A program made the translations under genes and the position numbers. From Putridiphycobacter sp965230195 (GTDB lineage Bacteria; Bacteroidota; Bacteroidia; Flavobacteriales_D; Crocinitomicaceae): a stretch of 64,000 nucleotides of DNA. The notes below the pieces were generated by a model. That model was not told the origin of the DNA and did not search any database. It saw nothing but the letters and a program-made list of their open reading frames with translations. This document shows, in pieces, positions 1 through 12,285 of the stretch. The stretch's first letter is position 1. The number at the start of each line of letters is the position of its first letter. The DNA lies in the NCBI GenBank assembly GCA_965230195.1, contig OZ245997.1, forward strand, positions 682,001 to 746,000, read 5' to 3'.

Positions 1-234
1 GCGAAAGCTGAGATCCTTCTCAAGGCTGACGAGGAGAACACTCTTGCTCTGGGCAAGGGTACATCGTCAGGCGACGCCACCACCGGATTCGATGGCAAAG
101 CGGCAAACAAAGATGGATCTGCATCAGCGGTCAAAGGATATGGTGGTCCTGATGGAGCAGCCGCCGCAGCTTTGGCCAATCAGAAAACCGGTGGCAAAAG
201 TGGCGCGGGAGCATACATAGAGAGCGGACCATGA
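1..234 (+). CDS. C-terminal fragment of a Gly/Ala/Ser-rich protein (5' end outside window)
   Basis: Frame 1 is open from the left edge to a TGA at 232-234, giving 77 residues of a low-complexity polypeptide rich in Gly, Ala, Ser and Lys (an Ala run and GGKSGAGAY near the end). No domain is recognised. In style it resembles the small Gly/Ser/Ala-rich proteins at 12022-12285 and 57332-57595: short hydrophilic segments with Gly-Lys, Thr-Gly and Ala-Ala steps. I cannot show homology by eye. The gene lies partly outside the window, so its start and exon structure are unknown. It could also be the low-complexity tail of a larger protein. Confidence 0.45.
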   Translation, partial: AKAEILLKADEENTLALGKGTSSGDATTGFDGKAANKDGSASAVKGYGGPDGAAAAALANQKTGGKSGAGAYIESGP

Positions 235-922
235 GGCAACTGATGCAAGACAAGTTGCTGCAACTCGATTCGAGTTGTTACCAACGGACTCGTCCGGAAT
301 CGTCTATGGAGATGCTAAATCGTTCAGATCCCATCCCTGTTTTGCCTCTCACCTTTCGAGCGTCAAAATCACTCGCAATAAGAGATCATTGATATTCTGA
401 AAGGCTGATACTGATTTGTATCTGCAGCCCATCGAAATAACTGGGACTTTCTCTTTGTATTGAGCATTGCCGCAAAACGGAATCTCGCATGACGCTATCC
501 TGGTCATCGCATTGTTCAATTCAAATTTGTAAACAGCCCTTTTCGAAGGTGCCCTCTCGAGCGAAACGCAACGCAGACATGCATCGTCGCTGCATGTCTA
601 AAGATCCCATACCATGCACTCGGCCTCGCGAGGCGTCCATCTGTGACGGTCTGGAGCACCACCGATCGAAAACACAACATACGTCCAGACAGCCACGATC
701 TCTTCCATGCCGACATTCAGCTCTATCCCAAAACACTTTATCGCTCATCTCAGCATGTATCGAAGGAATGCTCTGTTTCAGATCAGGAGCGTTGTCTAAC
801 CGTCTTACGTTTTAAATACCAGATCCGTCGTCCATTCGTCCTTTCGCTTTTGATAGCGTTTCATTTTCGAGTTCAACCAAACGCAAAGAGAAGCGTGCTC
901 TCTCGTGTCGAAGTCGACGACG
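235..922. other. Intergenic stretch
   Basis: No convincing gene is seen. Short overlapping open frames on both strands around 489-930 are mutually exclusive and lack recognisable protein features. The last 100 bases probably hold the 5' leader and promoter of the gene starting at 923. Confidence 0.5.
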
Positions 923-2644
923 ATGGATGACGTCTCCGGTCCGTTGTGGGATGCCTTCTACGACAGTGCCATACAGTTCCTCATCGAATACATCGTCCAA
1001 CTGCGAAACTGCGTTCGCTATTACCACCGTGCCAAAAAACTGGAGCTCAAAATTTTGAAGGACGGCAATCTTTCTGCCGAAGAAGTTGCCGAAGAGATCC
1101 AAACACACAGAGCGGCGCTCATTGCCACCGGCGCCGACGAAGATCTCTTTCTCTTCCTCTACGACGCCGATGCCGAACTCGAGAAGGAACCGAAGGACGA
1201 AGACGTCCGTCTGGCCTTTGCCTACAACATTTCTTGCGCCATCGCTCTGCTGCCACTCTACTATCCCTATCCGAGTTTCTATCGCGACGTGGAGGCGGAT
1301 GAAGAGAGCAGACGCATGTGCGATTTGTCGAAGAGCTTTTGGAAACACGCCCACAAGATGCGCCAACTCTGCAAACGCTTTCATCATCTCAGCTTCCGGT
1401 ACATTGCCGCGGCAGAGGCGAAAAGACTCTATCTGGAACAACGTGGAGAGTGTCCACCGGGTCCATTCTCGTGCTATGACTGGGAATGCCTCCGTCGTGG
1501 CGTTCCCCGTATTGTCGTCGACGGTGAGGCTCCTCTGAGCCCCAGCGTTTGGTATGACGGTTGTGTGTGTTCGTTCGTGCAGCGCGGAATCGTAGAGCGA
1601 CGAAAGACCACATACCTATCGAATCTATTCGTCTGGCACGGCGCATGGAAGCGAAGAGATGGGCCAAGTGTGAGCAGGTCTCATATTTCGACTCCATGGT
1701 GCCCAAGGTTTCTCTGGTCGAATCAACGGATGACGATCTGCCCGAGCCAGTGCAGTTACCGGATGATGAAGGTATTGGTCTTCTGAGTCAAACGCACGCT
1801 TCATTGCGCATTTGCGTCGACTGGCAAAGAGACGTGTTCGTTTTGGTAAATCCCTTTGTCGCGCATCTGGCACACAAGGATGTGCGTATTCGATTAGAGG
1901 TCGAAACCTACCAGAAACTCGTGCCGGGAAGCGAACCTCTCAAAGAAGCTGCATCGCGTCCAGACTGGAGACCCGAAAGCCGCAACGTTATGATGGCGAC
2001 GCCCAGAAAGGCATCTGTCCTCTCTAAGGAGGACATGGAGTCGCAGGGCGTTCCTCAAGTGAACCCTGATGCGGAATCGATTGATATCGGAAGGGGCAAT
2101 ATGGAGCCCACGATCGATGCCTGGCCAACAGGATTCACCGTCTTCACGACGCAAGATGCAGCTGACCAGCATTTTATCGACGCCTCAGGCAAAGGACCCT
2201 TTTATGTGCGAAGAGAAGCCATTCAGGACAACGAGAACAGATTTGGAGACCGTAAGAGAAAACGATCGCCTCGTGGACAAGCGAGATGGAATGCGGATTT
2301 GGGGGGAGACGGTGGAGCAGGGTTTATCCATCGCGTCAACCGTCAATGCAGGAGAGTGGTCAAGCGTCAGTGGAGGGGGATCAAACGCCGTGCCTATGAT
2401 ACATGGATCACTGCTGCACGTCCCGTTATTGACACCGTGCATTATCTCCGCTCAGCATCTTGGCCGGAGATTGTATTCAAAGAGACAGGTGATCTGTTAG
2501 ACAGCCTGCGAATTCCACAGAATCTAGGTAAGTGGTCATCAGCACGAAGGGCATATGGATTGAGGGTTTTCGTTTGTTGTTTGTCTAGAATGGCTGGGCG
2601 GTCAAGTATCGACATTAATCAAACGGCAGAGACGGGAAGGATAA
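923..2644 (+). CDS. Unrecognised three-exon protein, about 540 residues
   Basis: Exons 923-1523, 1583-2527 and 2589-2644. The two introns are 59 nt (GTGAGG...TGCAG) and 61 nt (GTAAGT...TCTAG), and both keep the frame. I chose the ATG at 923; the upstream GTG at 905 is less likely. The N-terminal 200 residues are helical and charged, with YYHRAKKLELKIL, a long acidic helix, a Tyr/Pro-rich stretch (LLPLYYPYPSFY) and a Cys/Arg-rich segment. The middle contains a hydrophobic strand-like block (ICVDWQRDVFVLVNPFVAHL). The C-terminus is basic (RKRKRSPRG). There is no signal peptide or membrane span, and I recognise no family. It ends about 210 bp before the TLS1-like gene on the same strand. Confidence 0.6.
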
Positions 2645-2857
2645 GCAGGCAACGATATTACCTATCATAAATTTAGGGGGATAGATACACTTAGCTTCTC
2701 AAGGACACACTCTAGCGCATTCTAATTTAACGACATGTCAACGTCATACTGTGTCGTTTGGACGCGCTTACGAAGAGAAATGGCCCCTGTAAGAACAAAC
2801 AGAAGTGCATCTAGCCTTCGTACGCGATCAGATCGAATGCATTTCCGATCTGAATCG

Positions 2858-3841
2858 ATGAAGAGAGAACGTCGATTGAGAAAACGAAGGTCGGATGACG
2901 GGGAGGTCGACGAAAGCAAAACGGAAGATCACACTTCTATCACGTACGTGCTCGTTAACGCACACTTCATGCTCTTCGCCTGAATATCTACAGGATATCG
3001 CCTTTTCCTTAGGTCTTGCCTCAAAGACATACGCGCCCTTCAAAAACGCCGCGCGCAAAAGGTAAAACATGCCATCCGCTTTACACTCTCGTCGCGACGC
3101 ACGCACCCTCTTTTACATTGCAGGGGTCACAGGATAAAGAGCTCAGTCTATTGCCAGAACACGTTCATGCCTCTTGTGTCCCCAACAGTCTCGAAAACTT
3201 CGGTGCCTGTCAGTAGGGTCAGAAATCTGGCGACGACAAGGATGTCTTGGACGCCTATGTGAAAGAGAAGTCCATGATCCAGACGACAGAAACGGAAGAA
3301 ATGTCCAACCCCTGTCCCAACCGCCCCATTCAACATCCTGGAAATGGATGGGTGTAGGGATCGCTTCATCGCCTATCACATGCAGCAACGCCTCGGTCGA
3401 GCAAAGGACGAAAAGTCCAAACGACTTGCTCCGGAAGAGCAACGCGACAAGGAACTCTTCGCCGTTCCGGAGAATCTAAAAGTACCTATGGCCACGCCAT
3501 GCGACCAAGATGCGTCATTGTCTGTGGGATCTGTCAGACGAGTGGTGCCCAGGAAGTCAGTATCCCTGGTCTTATGACCGGGATCTCAGAAGTCCAGCTG
3601 CCGATGTCCTGTCGACTCAAGAACATCGAAGACACCGAACAGGCTAAAGCAACCATCCTAGAGACAGGATCCCTGTAGAGCTGCCTTCCCTCTGCATCCT
3701 TCTGACCATCGTTCTGTTCTCTGTCTTAGCGAACGTCTGAGGCCGAAGAAACGCCGAACGCAGGAACAGGAGGAAGAGGATGCGACAGGGATCAGGCGTT
3801 CGATGTTTGCAACGTCGTTCGGTCGTGTCCGTCGTCGTTAG
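2858..3841 (+). CDS. TLS1/C9orf78-like nuclear protein, seven exons
   Basis: A seven-exon model gives 210 residues: 2858-2943, 3013-3061, 3124-3162, 3217-3302, 3358-3481, 3538-3674 and 3730-3841. All junctions preserve frame and the introns are 54-69 nt. Family landmarks appear in order: a basic N-terminus followed by acidic residues (RRLRKRRSDDGEVDES), DIRALQKRR, then EEMDRFIAYHMQQRLG leading to LFAVPENLK (human C9orf78 has MMKYIETELKKRKG and YELPENIRV), then TGISEVQLPM with LKNIEDTEQAKATILE (human SGIPEVDLGI and IKNIISTEDAKARLL), and a basic tail. The family is nuclear; fission yeast Tls1 supports splicing of shelterin-factor transcripts. The donor at 3163 (GTTCAT) and the start ATG are the weakest points. 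An upstream in-frame ATG at 2735 is possible but adds residues unlike the family. Confidence 0.82.
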
Positions 3842-4945
3842 AGAGATCGATCGATCCGTGTCACCATTGAAATGAGTGGACTTTATTTGACAGTATGTAT
3901 GTCTAGATCAACAAACACTTGTCCATCCAGTCTGCCCGTTAAGTGACTGGTGTGAGTATGAGATCACAATCTCGCCAGAATGAGCGATGTTCGGTCAGAG
4001 ACAACTCCAACGCGAACAAACGCACAGTCGTTACGTAATAGTACCCCGTGCAATAGCAGAAAGAAATCTGCCCTGCATCTCGCCATTCCACTACATAGTT
4101 CATAATTCACCAAATACGACCCGCACTGAGTCCAGTAGGAAGGGACAGTTAGTTTATTGGAAAGGATGCTCTTATGCAGGAATCGGAGCCCTGCTGATGG
4201 ATGGTGTCCACTGTTGTTGTCGTGCAAACATTCATGGCATCGTTGGCAAAGTTGACGTCATTGGGTACAGGACAAGTGCATCTTGAAAATGGAAGGCATT
4301 CACAGGGCTTAAAGGGTCACTTCAGGATAAAAATAGTTCCTTGAACAGCAGTGGGAGTCCATGATCTTCGACAGGAATCAATCGCATTGAGGGTTGAGTT
4401 TTTGTTTTGAAGAAAGGAAAGAGATGAACCCATCAAAGAAGGCAAAGATGTGTTCGTTCCCCCTCAGAAAAGGAAGGGAGATCTTGGAAAAATCTTGGGA
4501 TGTGGACATCAGCTGACGAGAGCCATCCAATGGATACAAAGAGTGTTCAGAAAGAGAGACATCGGGAGTTCTCATGACAATACAAAAGAAAAGCAACAAA
4601 AAGTGAGTGATTCCGTGAAAAGTCAAAAGTACGTTCCTGAACAATGCATTTCGGTACGAGCTGATACAGATGAGGTGTCTATGGACCACAGTACCCTCCG
4701 CGTGAAACATAGAAAAAGGCAAGTAAGTACGTGCTTAGTATTCCTCCTCGGTGAGTTGAAGAGACCCATGAGATAAGCGAGGCGGAAGATCCGGGTCGTT
4801 TTTAAAAAAGGACAGGTGAGAGAGAATGCAAAGTACTTAAGGCCCACTTCGATGTCCAAGCGATCAGAACCTGTCGTGAACGCAAGGAGATCGCTTTCCC
4901 TGTTGTCCGTCATGTCATGTCCTGCGATGATTGTGTGTGAATGGT
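3842..4945. other. Intergenic stretch between converging genes
   Basis: This is about 1.1 kb between the stop of the TLS1-like gene and the stop of the minus-strand coiled-coil gene. Open frames at 4378-4776 on both strands overlap each other, are AT-rich and show no domain, so I see no supported gene. It likely holds two 3' untranslated regions. Confidence 0.5.
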
Positions 4946-7259
4946 TTAGGCGACACGAGCTTCGCTGTCCGTGCCTCGCATGAAGAGCATCTCCTGGAGA
5001 GCAGTCGATGAGGGAGAGGGTCGGTAAGATGGAGTGATCGGACGCACTTCAGAGAGCAAGGCAACTTTGGCCAGCCTTTCATCTGTATTGCTCCGCTGAT
5101 GGGGGAGGCAAAAAGCAAAGAATGATTCAGGAGTGGATACTGATTCTTCATAGCAAGAAACGGATCGTTGGACAGGCTGCGAAGAAGGAAACTGAATGAC
5201 AGGTGGTCGAGCAGAGGATGTCGGATCTGATTGAGAGCGCCTTCTCTCGGGACACTTCTCCTTGGCCAGCCTCTCTCTGTATCCATCTACACACACAACC
5301 ATCCACGAATAAGAGTGCGGTTTTGAGAGCGATGGTGTACGACCATAAACAGATAACCCTGATTCGCGAGAAGGCGTGGAAGTGGACTTGAGTGGCAAAG
5401 ATAGTGCCTCGGCCAAGCCATCGCTGTTCTTCTCACCGGAAGATGCTTTATTTATAAGTTCGTATTGCAGTCTTGATATTTCTTGGCGGAGATCACTATA
5501 TACCGCCTCTGTTAATTGCTTTTCCGAAGAAAAAGTTCTCTCCACTTCTCGTTTTCCATCTAACAGCAACGCACGACATCTCCGTCATATATCAGGCCGT
5601 TGCTGATCTGTGCGAAAGGAAAGGACGTACCTGATCCTTTGATCTGCGCTTCTTTCTTTTTAACAAGTACTTCAAATGCTTGCAAAACTTCGTGACGATT
5701 TTGAACACGCTCTGCAGGTGGTTCGCTTTGTTCTCGGGAAATCTCCGTTCCGAAAGCGACATCCTGCTGTTCCGTCTGTCGGCGACGATGCGCTGTCTTA
5801 TCGATTTTGCTCTGCCTATCTAACATTTCGGCTTTCTCCGTATATGCTTTATTCCTCGTTCTTCGTTTCTGCTTTTGAAGTTCCGATAACACACGATCCA
5901 CTATATAGACAACATTCTGCCTGTTATGTGCGTCCTGCATCATATGAGCGGAATTCGAGACAGATATCTCTCGATTTCCATATTCTGGGTAGTTCCCTTC
6001 ATATTCTGAGATCTCATTGGAATGCATCTCATGTGATGTCTGGCCTTCTACGGCTCTCGACGTCTGCGCTATATCATCCTAAACACACGCTCGCATGTCA
6101 CACAGTGGCGGCGGCCATTAGAAAACGAAAGTCGCACTCTTGGTGGCCGGCTTTCCGTGAGGCGTATTTCGGCGACCAGGTCATTGGCGTTCTCAGAAAG
6201 CCAGCCCAGTCTTAAATGCACTTTCCATCTGCGCAATCGAGTAATCGAATGTCGTACAGTCTGCTCTTCTTCTTCTTCTTCAATTTCTGTGGCACTCTGT
6301 TTCTTCGATGGACGGTTTTCGGCGGTAGACTCGTGGATCTCCCACTGTGCTTCTGCTTCTTGCTGCGTAGGCTGATCGTTGGACGACTCTGGATCTGCGG
6401 AGGGTGAAGATTGACGAGTTGCCCCTACCGGCGACAATGATCGACTGGCTCTTGTGCTTTCGCTAAAAATACTTTTCACTTCGTAAGAAACCAGCGCTGC
6501 ATTTCTGTCCAGTACAGGAGACCGACAGCGCCGTGGCGGACTGAGGGAGTCACCCAAGGGAGAAATGGGCTCTGGCAATGCATGGCTTCCGAGTGCAGTC
6601 CTGCTGGCACTCTTCTGTTTTCCCGCATCGACCGTCCTGAGCTGCGGTAGCTTTGGGCCGCTGAAATGATCACGACGCACTTCCAAACGCGTCGGAAGTT
6701 CAGGTGCCTGATTTCCGATGCTCTCATTCCGCTGATGCCTCCTCGTAAACTCCTCAAATCCCTGTCTCATCATCTCACTGCTCAAACGCGTCGGCGGCGT
6801 GTCATCAACGGATCCAAGCCCAGGTCCTTTGCGCGAAGCAGGTCGCTGTTTGTCGATATCCGTAAGCCTCGGCGAGCCATTCATTGCATACACCAACGGC
6901 GTTGTGTCCAGTGCATCCGTTTTAGAATGTGTAGTGACGTCCGACTGCATGAGAAACGAATGCAGCGTGGCGGCGGCAGGATCTTCCATGTGTCTATCTG
7001 GCTTGGAAGAAATGGAGCAGCCAGCATTGAGGAAGGACGTCAATGCCTGTTGCCGCCACAGATACACATCGTCGTGGTCCAAGGAATTGCCTGTGACAGG
7101 CGACGTGTCGCGAACGACGGTCGTCAATTCCGAATCTCCAGTATTGCGCGACTGCCGTAAGCTCTCTGTCCCCTGATGCCAACAACAGAGTCGGCCAAAC
7201 TTTCGCTTCGCCATCTCCTCTTTCGACCTTCGCTTTAACCAGAAGAAAGGGAACCGCAT
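4946..7259 (-). CDS. Ser-rich protein with central coiled coil, function unknown
   Basis: At least three exons are joined on the minus strand. The first (7259 down to about 6110) encodes some 380 residues of Ser/Pro/Arg-rich, disordered-looking sequence with an acidic run (EIEEEEEEQ). The second (about 6070-5640) is strongly helical and charged (VLSELQKQKRRTRNKAY, KAEMLDRQSKIDK, EVLQAFEVLVKKKEAQIKG). The third begins after an intron of about 70 nt (GTACGT...TTAG) with a further coiled-coil segment (EISRLQYELINK) and ends in a Ser/Pro-rich tail. An internal ATG at 7214 is an alternative start. The pattern of disorder, coiled coil and disorder fits cytoskeletal, ciliary or centrosomal proteins, but no family can be named. 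It is divergent from VPS54 across a shared upstream region of about 380 bp. Confidence 0.6.
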
Positions 7260-7635
7260 CTTTCAGAGAGCGTCTGGAAACGGCGGCTCCTTCTTTTTAG
7301 CTGTGCCTAAAACACCGAGGCGGCGCTTTGGGAAACGGCTACGATGCGAGGCAATGCGCGTGGCAGGGCGATACAGAAGAGACTCCGAGGTTGCGGACAA
7401 TCAGAGCCGTGCACACGGTGTTCTTGAAGGGGACGCGTCTGGGCCGGTTTGCTTACGTGTAGTTCTGGCTGGCACTGTGTACGTGATGGAGAGCAAGCGA
7501 GTCCGTTCAATTGTGCCAAAAGGCAGTATTCATAAACGCAGACAATACGATAACACTACGGAATGCTTCAGACTCTTCGAGTTCTTTTCCAACGGTTCGG
7601 TGTACGGGCGAAAATGACTGGTTCGTATATCCTCC
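7260..7635. promoter_or_regulatory. Shared upstream region of two divergent genes
   Basis: These 376 bp separate the start of the minus-strand coiled-coil gene from the VPS54 start, so they must contain both promoters and 5' leaders. Open frames here (7303-7617 on the plus strand, 7307-7519 on the minus strand) overlap each other and look incidental. No core promoter motif is certain. Confidence 0.45.
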
Positions 7636-10600
7636 ATGCCACCCGTCATGCACCATAGTAGACTCACTCCATCTCGATCCAACATGACTCTCTCGAATAA
7701 AAAGCCGTCTAAGCGAGAATCGTCACGGGGCAGTAAAGCTCAAAAAACTCACACAGCTGTCAGCCAAAATCTCTTCGTCTGTGAAAGCGGTGGGCGGGAA
7801 TGTTTCATTAAGGGCATCTGTGATGATGGGGCGCACAGATTTCAACGTTTTTTCAGAATGTGGACGGGGACCATTCCTCGTCGGAATTCGTTGACGAGTC
7901 CTGTTCGTAGCGAGGGTGTGAGTACGTACAGTCCATCGATAAGACCGAAGTCCGAAGACGATGGGGAACTCTACATCGCAGGACAGGCACTTGTCCCGGT
8001 TGTCAACAATCCGACGGCGATGCATCGTTCTAACTCGGGAAGCTACGGCATTCTCTCATGGCCGGCTTCTGCTGTCGACAAAGCATGGGCCGAAGCGGCA
8101 CCGCCTCCTCCCAGTGGTCTGCACAGAGAAGTGTCGTACTCGCATTTCGACGAGTACCGAATGAGAGTGGGCACATTGATGGAGAGATACCTCCACCGAC
8201 GCATGTCCCTTCAGCAGGACAACGCCAGACGTCTCAGTGTAACAGACCCTGAGGGTGAGTGAGATTCCCTTGATGATGATCGGGATCGCATCGCACAGGG
8301 GCATGCGCTTCAGGGTCTGGATACTTGAGAGGCGAAGGTTTAGTACAGGCACTGCGCCAAGTCCCATCACTTTATTTTCAGGAAGACTTCTCTTTGACCC
8401 GACCGGAGACGTTCACTCAAGTGATTCGCGGAGAAACGCAGGAAGAGCGCAATCTAACGCTGGAGACGTTGAACACCTTTCTGGTACGGGATGATGAATG
8501 GTGTGCTTTTCATTTGATGATGGTGTCCTCCTTCAGGACATTGTAGAGACAGAGTTGCTGAACGAGATTGCCGCCCGTTCGGATTCTTTCTTCGAGGCGG
8601 CTGAGTCTCTTCAGGAGCTGCAGCAGTCGATGGGGGATACACTGTTTCAAATCCAACGACTGCAGATTCATGCACACGATATCGATAACGGTATGTGTTC
8701 TCGAGCCGAGCAAATTCAAGTGCTTCACAGAAAGAGGCGAAATCTGGAGGCGACACTCGATGTGCTCAAAAACGTCGAAATGGCGACTCATGCACAGGAG
8801 GCGGTGAATCTTTTGCTTCTGGCCCATGACTACCCCTCTGCGCTGGATCTCATCGACAATCTGAAGCATCAGTACGATGAAGACATATCCTCTGCCGGGG
8901 AGTTGCCGAAGGCCGTCGAAAAACTGAACTGTCTGAAGAACATGCCCGAGGCGCTCGAGGCATCTGCCGTGAGTTTACGAGCATGTCTGATCGGTGAATT
9001 GCTGGAACTGCTGAACTGGGATGAAGGCGAGTCGATTCTTCGTTCCGTGGCTGCCAGAGCGCTCGGAGAGACAGGCCGTCTAGCAACTCCTCTCCGTTCG
9101 CGAACAGAAGAAGAAGAGAGCGGCAAGAAAGAAAAGGTCAAGCAGATTCTGTTGGGCGTCTCTCGAACAGGATCCCTGACAGAGATCTTTCCGGAAGTGA
9201 TACCACATGCCGTTTCCCGTTTGTTGGCGTTGCTGCGAAACGTCATGGAAATTCTGGTGCCCAATTTTGTCCACGATACTGCCAACGCAGGAGACAATCT
9301 TCAAGATCCATCTCCGTTGGACGACTTGGGCAACATGACACACGATATGTTCCTCTCTCTCCTCACAGCCTTGCTGTCGGTCGCGTCTTCCTGTTTGTCT
9401 CACTATCGTTCCTTGGGCGAACTGCTTCTGGAGGCTACGGACGATGGCAAACTTCTGCAACACCGAGCCACTGTCGAGAGAGGCAGATCGGATTTGTGTC
9501 AAGCCCTGGTGGACGCGTGTCATGCACACTGGACAAGAGTGTTCCAGTCAAGAGACAAGATACACCAATCTCTTAGACTAGATCAGCTTAAAGAGCTGAT
9601 GGATGCGAATCAGAAATGCCAGGAGCTGGCGACAGAAGCAGAGGTCAAGAGTGTGCATCGACTGGGGACCATGTTGCAACCGCTCTGCAAAGCAACACTC
9701 GACGGGCATCACAGAGAGAGTCTTAAGAAACTGCATGCCTCTCTGGAGCAAGAAAACTGGAAACCGTGTGATGCAGACGGAGACATACAGAGGCGTGTGT
9801 CCGAAACCCTTTTCCCGGATAGATCTGTCAGGCCGTCCACGAAAGAGTGCGCCTCTGTTGACGAATGGCTGCAGAAATGACATGTGTCTAGGGACGCATC
9901 TGTGTTCCTGCTGAACGATATGGAGTACCGTCTGGTCAAGGTTGGCCAGTCTGTGACCGAGATGGTGTGCACCGCCGTCCGTCACAGCCGTTGTTTTCCG
10001 GAATTTGTAACCGACAGTGCGCGACACACCATGGAGCTTGTCACTTTCTTCAACAAGAGAAGCTGTCAGTTGGTCTTGGGGGCACAGGTCTGCCTTTCCC
10101 AGTGATGCGACTGTCCCGAAGGCAGTGTGTGGACAGGCCATGCAGGTGAGTGGATTGAAGTCCATTACTGCCAAACATTTGGCCCTCTGCAGTCAGTCTA
10201 TCCTATTTTTGATTCATTTACACCCGTTTATGACGGAGGCCCTATTGGAAGGATCTCCGCAAGCGAAGAGGACCATCTTGCAGCCAGAGTTTGACAGAGT
10301 CAAGCAGGTGTGTCCGAAAAGAGCACGCTTTGTTCGTGAGCGAGAGTGAACTTGACAGGATCTGCTGATGCATCTAGATGGCATACATTCCAAGCTGATT
10401 GGCATCATGAAGGAAAGAGTCCTGGTCGGAATCGGTCAGCTCAAAGAAGAAGTGAAGCATTCCAAGACGGTTAAAGTTAAAGAAGTAACGGATGCTTGTC
10501 CTCCATCTCAGGCCACACAACAGATTGCTAAGCAGCTTCGGATTTTGACGCAAGTGCTGACTCCCATACTTCATGAAGAGCAGATGGCGGAGATCTGCAC

Positions 10601-10925
10601 GAGAGTGGCCGAGATCTTCAGCGAAGAATTGGGATCGGCGTTTTTGGAGATGATACAGGAGTTTGGCTTCTGCAAAGATGACGTTCACGATCAGCAAACA
10701 CCGCGCGTGAATGAGAGTCCTGAAAGTTGTGGCCATCCTTTGGAAGATATCGGGGAACTGGAGAACGCAGCTGAGACAGGGGCAGATGAGACAAGGGATC
10801 ATCAGAGACAACAGCTTTCGGCCGACTGTCGTTTTTTGCTTGAAATTCTTGCGAAGCTTCCAGTCGGAGAGAAGCTAGAAGAAGTGACCATGCCACTGCA
10901 ACGGGTTGTACCTTATTTGAGCTAG
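7636..10925 (+). CDS. VPS54: VPS54-like subunit of the GARP tethering complex
   Basis: VPS54 is the subunit of the GARP (VPS51-54) tether that captures endosome-derived vesicles at the trans-Golgi. A disordered 200-residue N-terminus is followed by the conserved VPS54 core: VPSLYFQEDFSL, then ELLNEIAARSDSFFEAAESL with coiled coil, and HDYPSALDLIDNLK. Next come FLLNDMEYRLVKVG, FFNKRSCQLVLG and SGLKSITAKHLALCSQ, which are signature blocks of the VPS54 middle domain. The C-terminal domain has GIHSKLIGIMKERV and AKQLRILTQVLTPILHEEQM. Introns at 8255-8313, 8484-8536, 10088-10136 and 10308-10358 are 49-59 nt and in phase. The join between about 9840 and 9905 is unresolved: the frame closes at 9880 and the family match resumes at 9901 in another frame, so an intron there is likely. 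The length, near 1,000 residues, suits the family. Confidence 0.88.
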
Positions 10926-12021
10926 GATCCTCTTTCTCGGTTCGTTGTACACAACAAGGAAATTTGGACGCATCCCTTCTAGCATGGATTTTAGCCTCTA
11001 TTTACTTAAGAATGGCACAAAACACTCGGGAAGAAAGCAAAGCACAGTTAATTGATGGTTCTGACGGACACTTTGACGCCTTCGTATAAAAAGTTGAGAA
11101 AAAGGAAAAGATGTCGCTGCCTTCTGTAACCGATGACGGAGTACAAAACACGCATCGTGCTCTGAAAGATGCCTCTACTGCGAATCCTGTGTGTACTTTG
11201 ACAAAGCTCGTGTCGCCAAGATTTTCCTTTGGCGATGTGACCGTCTTGCTGCGGAGGGGTCATGCGCTCAGGGGGCGTTGAATGTCTTATCAGACGAGGT
11301 TTAAGTGTGTTTGAGGTCTTGTTCTGTGGTTCTGGCAGCAGGATTAGTCATCTGTCTAGGGAAGTCTTGTCAACATGCACATACTTAATCGGCGATTTGA
11401 GCCAGTCAGGACCTTGCTCCAATAGTTGTAAAGAAGTCTTCCGCTGTTAAATCGTTTCGTTCGGCCGACCGGCGACAGCTCGTAGCTGCGAAGTCGACGA
11501 ATTTGAATAATAGAGACAGATAAGACGTGCGACGCGACGCGGCGCGGCGACATTAAAGCTGAATCTGTTGTAAGAGAACCAGAATTCCGTTCTGTTCTCC
11601 TTTTTAAGATGCCTATCCTCGAATGACCCTCTAGCAGCAGTCAATGCGTTTACGTCGCTCACAGGAGCACGGCGACAATCCAGGTGACGGTTATGCAGAG
11701 ATGCTGCTCCTCAGCGGCGGATAGTCGATGAATGAATACGGTTTTGTCAATCCGCGTGATATGCGCCATTCAAGCGGGTCCGTGTGCACGCGCGCGACCT
11801 CGTCCAGCAGATCAATTTAGACGAACGGCCCAACGGTTGCATTGAAAGATATAAGCGTGCGTAGCTCCATGCTATTCACGCGCAGCGCTTATTCGTTATT
11901 ATTCTTTCCTTCGATTTTTCTAAAAGGCATCAAGAAACAAGCTAACGTGATTGAGCTTAACATATACTGGTCGGATAATGAAGACAATGTTTTCTCTCGT
12001 GATAATTGCACTGCAGTCGCG
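10926..12021. other. Intergenic stretch
   Basis: About 1.1 kb follows the VPS54 stop. It holds only short overlapping open frames and locally GC-rich sequence around 11520-11560 and 11780-11810. An open frame from 11842 runs into the small protein at 12022, but its upstream part is absent from the duplicated copy, so I treat it as non-coding. Confidence 0.45.
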
Positions 12022-12285
12022 ATGACCGATAGCTACGGAAAAACCGCAACCGTAGCTCCAAAGGACAGCACAGCGCAGGCTTCTGGTTTCACCGATTTCA
12101 GTGGAATGGCAGGAGCAGATCAGAATGGAAGGCATGCTTCATCCAGCGGTGCTAGCGGCGTTCAAGCAGCATCGAGCGGCAACGGCCATGCTAAAGGTGC
12201 AGCGGGCGGAAGTGCAACTGCTGCTTCGAGTGACCTCGGATTTCCTGCCTCTCACGGGTCTCAATTCGATGGACGGAAGAAATAA
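12022..12285 (+). CDS. Small Gly/Ser/Ala-rich protein, copy 1 (87 aa)
   Basis: The ATG at 12022 begins MTDSYGKTATVAPKD and is followed by a Gly/Ser/Ala-rich low-complexity body and a basic end. A near-identical 87-residue frame with the same start and stop lies at 57332-57595. The open frame extends further 5' here, but the matching sequence begins only nine bases before this ATG in the other copy. AATAAA overlaps the stop codon and could serve as a polyadenylation signal. There is no signal peptide or domain. The 3' end faces the 3' end of PI4K about 345 bp away. Function is unknown. Confidence 0.5.
   Translation: MTDSYGKTATVAPKDSTAQASGFTDFSGMAGADQNGRHASSSGASGVQAASSGNGHAKGAAGGSATAASSDLGFPASHGSQFDGRKK

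Noticed and set aside
489..930. Overlapping small frames upstream of the first spliced gene
   Set aside because: Mutually exclusive on both strands, low-quality composition, no splice-site support.
7303..7617. 104-residue plus-strand frame between divergent genes
   Set aside because: Overlaps an opposite frame, has no domain, and sits where promoters of both neighbours must be.
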